Origin: an uncultured Oscillospiraceae bacterium
GTDB lineage: Bacteria; Bacillota; Clostridia; Oscillospirales; Acutalibacteraceae
Assembly (NCBI GenBank): GCA_900547275.1
Contig: URGA01000070.1
Span: forward strand, 1-10,623
Direction: 5' to 3'
DNA: 10,623 nt
The number at the start of each line of letters is the position of its first letter. The first letter of the stretch is position 1. Position numbers and translations under genes: made by a program. Positions 7,317 to 10,623 of this stretch are shown piece after piece. Below the pieces are notes generated by a model, which made no database searches, was not told the origin of the DNA, and saw only the letters and a program-made list of their open reading frames with translations.

Positions 7317-8237
7317 TTATTTCCAGTCGTCAATAATTGTTACGTCAGCAAAAATCTCGTCGAGTTTTCTCATAAACGGAACAACGTCGCCGTAGTCAAG
7401 CGCTCTGTGATCGATTGCAATGGTGATGGGTAAAATCATGCGGATTGCAATCTCGTCCTTGCCTTCGCTGTTTGTAATAACGGTGGGGCGCTTCTGGATT
7501 GAGTCAATTGCAAATGCCGTAGTCTGGGGCGGAATGATCTCAAGAAGTGCGCAGGCGCCTTTGTGTTCACGGTAAATTGAGCCGAGGTTTGAAATAGTTG
7601 TTGTTCCCTGCTCAATGTCATGCTTTGTAAGGCGTTCTGTGGCTGGGATAGAGTAGTAGTCCTTTTTAGCTTTGCCTGTGAGCGTCTTTACCTTGTGCTT
7701 TCCTGTTTTGGAACCGTAAAGGCGGCGGATTGCCTGAAGTACTTTTCCCTTTTTAAGGCCCTGGAGAGTGTTGTCAAGGGATACTTCAAACATAACTTCA
7801 TTCATGTCTGAATTCTTGGCTCTGCGTATTGTATCGTTAATAGCATCTGTCATCTGAGAAAGTGACTTGTTGCCCATGTCGTGCATGTTAACTGTCATCA
7901 TTTCTCCTGAGGGCAGGAGCAGCGGCATTGAAATGTCAATATGATCATAATACTTGAGACAGCCGCGAACGAGTTTTCTGTTGAACTCAATGTGGGTGTT
8001 CATAGTCGGTGCGGCTTTCAGTCCCTCGCAGATTATTTTCAGCATTACTGTGTTAAGAGTAACTTTTTTTGCGGGGTCCGTGTTGTCTTCGTTAAGCTTC
8101 TTGACTTCTTTGAGAAGATCAGTAACGTCTGCTTCATAAGTAAGTGTAGCGTGAGGGATTGTCTCCCAGCTTTCACTTGTCATGTTAGAAACAATTTTTC
8201 TGGCAATGCCAAAATGTACTTCTTTAGTTAAGGCCAT
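7317..8237 (-). CDS. Orphan 2-oxoacid dehydrogenase E2-type acyltransferase catalytic domain
   Basis: This 306-residue protein has the chloramphenicol-acetyltransferase/E2 fold. Visible landmarks are IARKIVSNMTSESWETIPHATLTYEADVT (11-39 region), HIDISMPLLLPSG (99-111), TTTISNLGS (212-220), matching the E2 'SNLG' motif, and AIDHRALDYGDVVPF (274-288). The catalytic His277 and Asp281 are kept, but the canonical HRxxDG reads HRALDY, with Tyr in place of Gly. There is no N-terminal lipoyl or E3-binding domain, and no E1 or E3 gene nearby, so it is unlikely to be part of a dehydrogenase complex. A CoA-dependent acyltransferase role on an unknown acceptor is the cautious inference. Start choice: an in-frame ATG at 8264 is upstream of the predicted transcription start, whereas the ATG at 8237 has an ideal ribosome binding site. 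It lies 85 bases downstream of the CoA-transferase gene on the same strand. Confidence 0.8.
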   Translation of the reverse strand: MALTKEVHFGIARKIVSNMTSESWETIPHATLTYEADVTDLLKEVKKLNEDNTDPAKKVTLNTVMLKIICEGLKAAPTMNTHIEFNRKLVRGCLKYYDHIDISMPLLLPSGEMMTVNMHDMGNKSLSQMTDAINDTIRRAKNSDMNEVMFEVSLDNTLQGLKKGKVLQAIRRLYGSKTGKHKVKTLTGKAKKDYYSIPATERLTKHDIEQGTTTISNLGSIYREHKGACALLEIIPPQTTAFAIDSIQKRPTVITNSEGKDEIAIRMILPITIAIDHRALDYGDVVPFMRKLDEIFADVTIIDDWK

Positions 8238-8242
8238 ATTTA

Positions 8243-8250
8243 TCTCCTTT
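8243..8250 (-). promoter_or_regulatory. Ribosome binding site that fixes the E2-like gene start
   Basis: On the minus strand AAAGGAGA lies five bases before the ATG at 8237 (AAAGGAGATAAATATG). It rules out the longer reading from 8264, which has no such site. Confidence 0.9.
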
Positions 8251-8265
8251 AATTTGATAGACATA

Positions 8266-8294
8266 ATTATAACATATCGTGGCTAAATAATCAA
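8266..8294 (-). promoter_or_regulatory. Promoter of the E2-like gene
   Basis: On the minus strand the -35 TTGATT (8294-8289) and the perfect -10 TATAAT (8271-8266) are 17 bases apart, and the -10 has the extended TGn motif (8274-8272). The start should fall near 8259. An inverted repeat AATAT-GCT-ATATT (8293-8305) overlaps the -35 and could be an operator, though it is short and AT-rich. The promoter lies between the E2-like gene and the upstream CoA-transferase, so the E2-like gene can be expressed independently. Confidence 0.82.
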
Positions 8295-8322
8295 TATGCT
8301 ATATTATGTCGATTAGTTGATT

Positions 8323-9696
8323 TTAAAATGATTCTTTTATTTTACTAACTTCATCTTTTATGTAATCTTTAAATTCGTCAACGACTTCTCCCTTGGGGAA
8401 CGGCTCTTCGCCGAAGCGCTTTTTGTATTCGAGACAAAGATGAGGTCTGAATCTCGGGTGAGAAATTTTGATAAGCGCTTTTGCTCTTTCTTTAAGAGTT
8501 TTTCCTTTAAGCTGAGCGATGCCGTATTCAGTTACAACGTAGTTAACGTCGTTTCTCGGGGTTGTAATAGCGCTTCCTTCCGTAATAAGGGGAACAATTC
8601 TGGAAACAAGTCCCTGTTTTGCTGTTGAAGGCATGGCGATAATTGAACGGCCGCCTTTGCTCATGGTAGCGCCTCTTACGAAGTCTACCTGACCGCCAAC
8701 TGCGCTGAACTGGTTGAGACCGACAGTATCTGAAACTACCTGGCCCAAAAGGTCAACCTGAAGGCAAGAGTTAATAGAAACCACATTGTCGTTCTTTGCA
8801 ATAATGGATGGATTATTAACATAGTCTATCGGGTGCATCTCAACAGACGGGTTGTTGTTGATATAATTGTTGAGCTTTTTTGAACCGAATGCTGCGCCGA
8901 TTACCATTCTTCCGCGGTGCAGGTTCTTTTTGCTGTTGTTGATTATTCCCGCTTCAAGCAGGTCAACAACGCCGTCGCCTACAAGCTCGCTGTGAATTCC
9001 GAGATCCTTTTTATCCCAAAGCTGTTCACAGATTGCGTTTGGAATTCCTCCGATACCGAGCTGGAGGCAGTCGCCGTCGTTAATAAGCTGAGCGCAGTTA
9101 ATTCCGATTTGGCGTTCTGTGTCCGTTATCGGAATTGACTTTACCTCGGGAAGAGGAGCGTCTATTTCAACAAAAGCGTCAAACTCACGAACGTGGCGGA
9201 AGCTGTTGCCGAATGTACGCGGCATCTGAGGATTTACCTGGGCAATTACAGTCTTTACAACAGAGCAGACTTCCTTTGTGTAGTCAACAGTTGTTCCGAA
9301 TGAAACATAGCCGTGCTCGTCAGGAGGCGAAACCATAACTATAGCAACATCGGGGCATATGTAATTTGCCAGAAGATCCGGTATCTCATAAAAGTGAGAA
9401 GTGGTGAAATCGCACTGACCCGTTGAGATAGCCTTGCGGTTGCTTGAAGAAGCGAAAAGGCAGTTGAGGTTAAAATGACCTTTCATCTCAGGTCTCACCC
9501 ATGGCGAATCGCCTAATGTCAGCATGGATATTATCTCAATATTGTGAAAATCCTCATAATTCTTTATGAGTTCTTCCTCAATTCCAAACGGCTCGCCGCA
9601 GGCAAAGCCCGTAACGATTTTATCGCCGTCGTTGATAAGTTTTACCGCTTCGGAAACGGTGGTCAGTTTTGATTCATATATCTCCTGCCAGTTCAA
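8323..9696 (-). CDS. Acetyl-CoA hydrolase/transferase family CoA-transferase (4-hydroxybutyrate CoA-transferase-like)
   Basis: This 457-residue cytosolic enzyme moves CoA between an acyl-CoA and a free acid, typically acetate, through a glutamyl-CoA intermediate. The whole length resembles AbfT/Cat2-type 4-hydroxybutyrate CoA-transferases: MVSPPDEHGYVSFG (121-134), LQLGIGGIPNAI (211-222), GIHSELVGDGVVDL (233-246) with the probable catalytic Glu237, CLQVDLLGQVVSDT (311-324), QFSAVGGQVDFVRGA (329-343) and YVVTEYGIAQLKG (386-398). From memory of both families, it is closer to AbfT than to the butyryl-CoA:acetate enzyme But, which has different flanking motifs. The true acyl donor (4-hydroxybutyryl, butyryl, propionyl or other) cannot be settled from sequence alone. 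The ATG at 9696 follows AGGGGGAT. No other fermentation gene (AbfD, thiolase, Bcd/Etf) is in the window. No terminator is evident before the E2-like gene, so co-transcription is possible. Confidence 0.88.
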   Translation of the reverse strand: MNWQEIYESKLTTVSEAVKLINDGDKIVTGFACGEPFGIEEELIKNYEDFHNIEIISMLTLGDSPWVRPEMKGHFNLNCLFASSSNRKAISTGQCDFTTSHFYEIPDLLANYICPDVAIVMVSPPDEHGYVSFGTTVDYTKEVCSVVKTVIAQVNPQMPRTFGNSFRHVREFDAFVEIDAPLPEVKSIPITDTERQIGINCAQLINDGDCLQLGIGGIPNAICEQLWDKKDLGIHSELVGDGVVDLLEAGIINNSKKNLHRGRMVIGAAFGSKKLNNYINNNPSVEMHPIDYVNNPSIIAKNDNVVSINSCLQVDLLGQVVSDTVGLNQFSAVGGQVDFVRGATMSKGGRSIIAMPSTAKQGLVSRIVPLITEGSAITTPRNDVNYVVTEYGIAQLKGKTLKERAKALIKISHPRFRPHLCLEYKKRFGEEPFPKGEVVDEFKDYIKDEVSKIKESF

Positions 9697-9767
9697 ATTT
9701 ATATCCCCCTGTATAATCGAATTTTAATCGACAAAGTCGCATTTTTGTTGAAAAACGCAACGTTAAT

Positions 9768-9797
9768 AGTATAATTGAAATGTTAGTTCTTTGTCAA
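9768..9797 (-). promoter_or_regulatory. Promoter of the CoA-transferase gene
   Basis: On the minus strand a perfect -35 TTGACA (9797-9792) and -10 TATACT (9773-9768) are separated by 18 bases. Transcription should start near 9761, giving a ~65-base leader. The leader can form two small hairpins: TTTTT/AAAAA around GTTG (9742-9755), and CGAC-AAA-GTCG (9729-9739). The latter lies about ten bases from the ribosome binding site. Confidence 0.82.
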
Positions 9798-9811
9798 TAA
9801 AATGTTTAGAG

Positions 9812-9830
9812 TGTCATATTATTAATGACA
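9812..9830. repeat. Inverted repeat TGTCAT-N7-ATGACA upstream of the CoA-transferase promoter
   Basis: The arms TGTCAT (9812-9817) and ATGACA (9825-9830) are perfect and separated by ATTATTA. The site lies 15 bases upstream of the -35 box, a usual place for an activator dimer. It is not followed by a T-tract and no gene ends nearby, so it is not a terminator. I do not recognise the regulator. Confidence 0.45.
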
Positions 9831-9880
9831 AATATAAGCTATAGTGTAATAAAAAGGTATTGTGTTTATTAAGTGTGAAA

Positions 9881-9916
9881 TAAAAAACAGTCCGAACGCA
9901 ATAAGCGTTCGGACTG
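9881..9916 (-). terminator. Terminator of the tRNA-Leu gene
   Basis: CAGTCCGAACGC (9888-9899) pairs with GCGTTCGGACTG (9905-9916): a 12-bp perfect stem with a 5-base loop. On the minus strand it is followed by TTTTTTATTTC. Only one base separates it from the encoded CCA end of the tRNA, so the 3' trailer is almost entirely terminator. Confidence 0.93.
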
Positions 9917-9917
9917 C

Positions 9918-10004
9918 TGGTGCGGATGACGGGACTTGAACCCACATGAACTTGCATTCACTAGAACCTGAATCTAGCGCGTCTGCCAATTCCGCCACAT
10001 CCGC
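9918..10004 (-). tRNA. tRNA-Leu (anticodon CAG)
   Basis: This is an 87-base class-II tRNA with encoded CCA (9918-9920). The acceptor stem GCGGATG (10004-9998) pairs with CATCCGC (9928-9922) and the discriminator is A. The anticodon stem CTAGA/TCTAG encloses the loop TTCAGGT, giving anticodon CAG, which reads the leucine codon CUG. The T-loop is TTCAAGT, and the long variable arm (TGAA...TTCA) is typical of leucine tRNAs. The G-rich D-arm region GGCGGAATTGGCAGACGC also fits tRNA-Leu. Confidence 0.96.
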
Positions 10005-10020
10005 ATATATAACTTGTTTA

Positions 10021-10070
10021 CTCGAAACAGTATTTCGAGGCGGCAAAAAACCGCGTACTGTCTGAAACAG
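10021..10070 (-). other. Structured 5' leader of the tRNA-Leu transcript
   Basis: Between the predicted start (~10071) and the tRNA 5' end (10004) lies a ~66-base leader with three potential hairpins: CTGT/ACAG (10058-10070), GCGG/CCGC around an A-rich loop (10040-10054), and a 7-bp stem CTCGAAA/TTTCGAG (10021-10039). It would be removed by RNase P and other nucleases. The leader is longer and more structured than a single tRNA needs; whether it regulates anything is unknown. It lacks the features of a T-box. Confidence 0.4.
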
Positions 10071-10072
10071 CA

Positions 10073-10122
10073 TTGACATAATACCACAGAGGATTTAAAA
10101 TGTCAATAAAATATGGTATAAT
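10073..10122 (+). promoter_or_regulatory. Promoter(s) of the right-edge membrane protein gene
   Basis: Two candidates exist. The first is TTGACA (10073-10078), 17 bases, TAAAAT (10096-10101), with a start near 10108 and a 31-base leader. The second is an extended -10 TGGTATAAT (10114-10122) with weak -35 TTTAAA (10094-10099), starting near 10129, only about ten bases before the ATG. The first has the better -35 and leader; both may be used. Confidence 0.65.
10078..10106 (-). promoter_or_regulatory. Promoter of tRNA-Leu
   Basis: On the minus strand the perfect -35 TTGACA (10106-10101) and the -10 TATTAT (10083-10078) are 17 bases apart. This is one of the strongest promoters in the window, as expected for a stable RNA. 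It interlocks with a plus-strand promoter. Confidence 0.9.
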
Positions 10123-10138
10123 TTTTTTCGGTGAAAAT

Positions 10139-10623
10139 ATGAGAAATGTTATTTTATCCGTGTGTTCCGCCGCTGTTTCGGCATACACGATATGGTATAT
10201 GAGTTTCGGCGATGTTACCGTTAATTCCGGTGCGTTGTCTAAGATGGGGCTTCGTCATCCTGTGCTTTTTGCAGTCTGGGGAGTTCTTACATATGTCCTG
10301 CTTTATATGCTTATACATACGGCTTACAGAAAATATACCGACTATAAATTTTATCACTGGCTTATGGCGGCTTCAGGGGTGGGAATGCTGCTTACTCTAT
10401 GCTGTGATTTTGATTATACAAAACGGCTTCAGTGGTTTCTTCACTGCGCCGGTTCGCTGACTTTTTCCGCAGTAACGGGGATAACCGTGTTCCTGTTTTT
10501 CCTGCTTTGCGCTAAGCGTGAAACGTTTTTTATGGTGATTACCTGCCTTGTGGGAGCGGTATTGATAGGCGATACGGTATTTCTTATAATATTTAAAGAA
10601 ACAGCGCTGATTGAGGCAGTTCC
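10139..10623 (+). CDS. Unrecognised multi-pass membrane protein (3' end missing)
   Basis: The reading frame opens at the ATG at 10139 and stays open for 161 codons to the window edge. The product begins MRNVILSVCSAAVSAYTIWY and has about five hydrophobic segments (residues ~4-22, 42-62, 73-90, 99-122 and 129-152) joined by short charged loops such as HTAYRKYTDYKFYHW and CCDFDYTKRLQWFLH. Two plus-strand promoters lie directly upstream and point into it, and Val, Leu, Phe and Ile dominate as in membrane proteins, which supports a real gene. I do not recognise the family; a compact 6-helix protein of the DUF998/Frag1 kind is one possibility. The ribosome binding site is weak (GGTGAAA). The gene diverges from tRNA-Leu. 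No function is assigned. Confidence 0.72.
   Translation, partial: MRNVILSVCSAAVSAYTIWYMSFGDVTVNSGALSKMGLRHPVLFAVWGVLTYVLLYMLIHTAYRKYTDYKFYHWLMAASGVGMLLTLCCDFDYTKRLQWFLHCAGSLTFSAVTGITVFLFFLLCAKRETFFMVITCLVGAVLIGDTVFLIIFKETALIEAV

Noticed and set aside
8238..8264. Nine-residue N-terminal extension of the E2-like protein from an ATG at 8264
   Set aside because: That ATG lies upstream of the predicted transcription start (~8259) and lacks a ribosome binding site; the ATG at 8237 has an ideal one.
9747..9761. GTTG-N7-CAAC in the CoA-transferase leader as a Rex redox-repressor site
   Set aside because: Rex sites need longer TTGTTA-type arms; only four bases match on each side here.
10021..10070. 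T-box or riboswitch in the tRNA leader
   Set aside because: No T-box sequence, specifier loop or aptamer core is visible, and it precedes a tRNA, not a synthetase or biosynthesis gene.
9822..10079. Minus-strand open reading frame containing DVAELADALDSGSSE
   Set aside because: It runs through the tRNA-Leu gene and its terminator; this peptide pattern is a well-known false translation of tRNA-Leu/Ser genes.
10212..10460. Plus-strand open reading frame of 82 codons near the right edge
   Set aside because: It lies in another frame inside the longer membrane protein gene starting at 10139, and has no ribosome binding site.

Overview
The window looks like a chromosomal segment from a low-to-moderate GC Gram-positive anaerobe, most likely a gut Clostridia member (Oscillospirales/Ruminococcaceae-like). 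This placement is inferred from family content: a GPH-type symporter, a DUF3343 plus family-V aminotransferase pair, CdaA/CdaR, and an AbfT-like CoA-transferase. Strong Shine-Dalgarno sites, extended -10 promoters and a CCA-encoding tRNA agree with it. No taxonomic marker gene is present. I see no insertion sequence, phage gene or CRISPR array.

Left part (1-3650, + strand). The 3' part of a lipoprotein gene with a transglutaminase-like but apparently inactive domain ends at an intrinsic terminator. Next, from its own good promoter, comes an 835-residue GPH/MFS sugar-type symporter whose last ~320 residues form a charged, helical, repeat-containing cytosolic tail. It ends at a long hairpin terminator whose 3' arm contains the ribosome binding site of the next gene.

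Middle part (3670-7310, + strand). A DUF3343 small protein and a cysteine desulfurase-family PLP enzyme overlap by four bases and form a sulfur (or selenium) handling pair. A separate promoter then precedes cdaA (diadenylate cyclase, c-di-AMP synthesis) and cdaR (YbbR-repeat regulator), also overlapping by four bases. The usual third partner, glmM, does not follow. Two hairpins close this block and serve converging transcription.

Right part (7317-9797, - strand). An AbfT/Cat2-like CoA-transferase (4-hydroxybutyrate/acyl-CoA:acetate type) lies upstream of an orphan E2-type acyltransferase catalytic domain that has no lipoyl domain and no E1 or E3 partner in view. Each has its own strong promoter. 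Both act on acyl-CoA-type substrates, so a link in fermentative acyl-CoA metabolism is plausible but unproven.

Far right (9888-10623). A tRNA-Leu(CAG) gene on the minus strand has a consensus promoter, a structured leader and a strong terminator. Its promoter interlocks with an opposite-facing promoter driving an unrecognised multi-pass membrane protein that runs off the window. This gene is easily overlooked because it has no stop codon inside the window.

The observations most worth a second look are the interlocked antiparallel promoters at 10072-10107, the transporter's repeated cytosolic tail, the terminator that overlaps a ribosome binding site at 3617-3672, and the inactive transglutaminase-fold lipoprotein. 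I see no clear multi-gene system that is entirely new.
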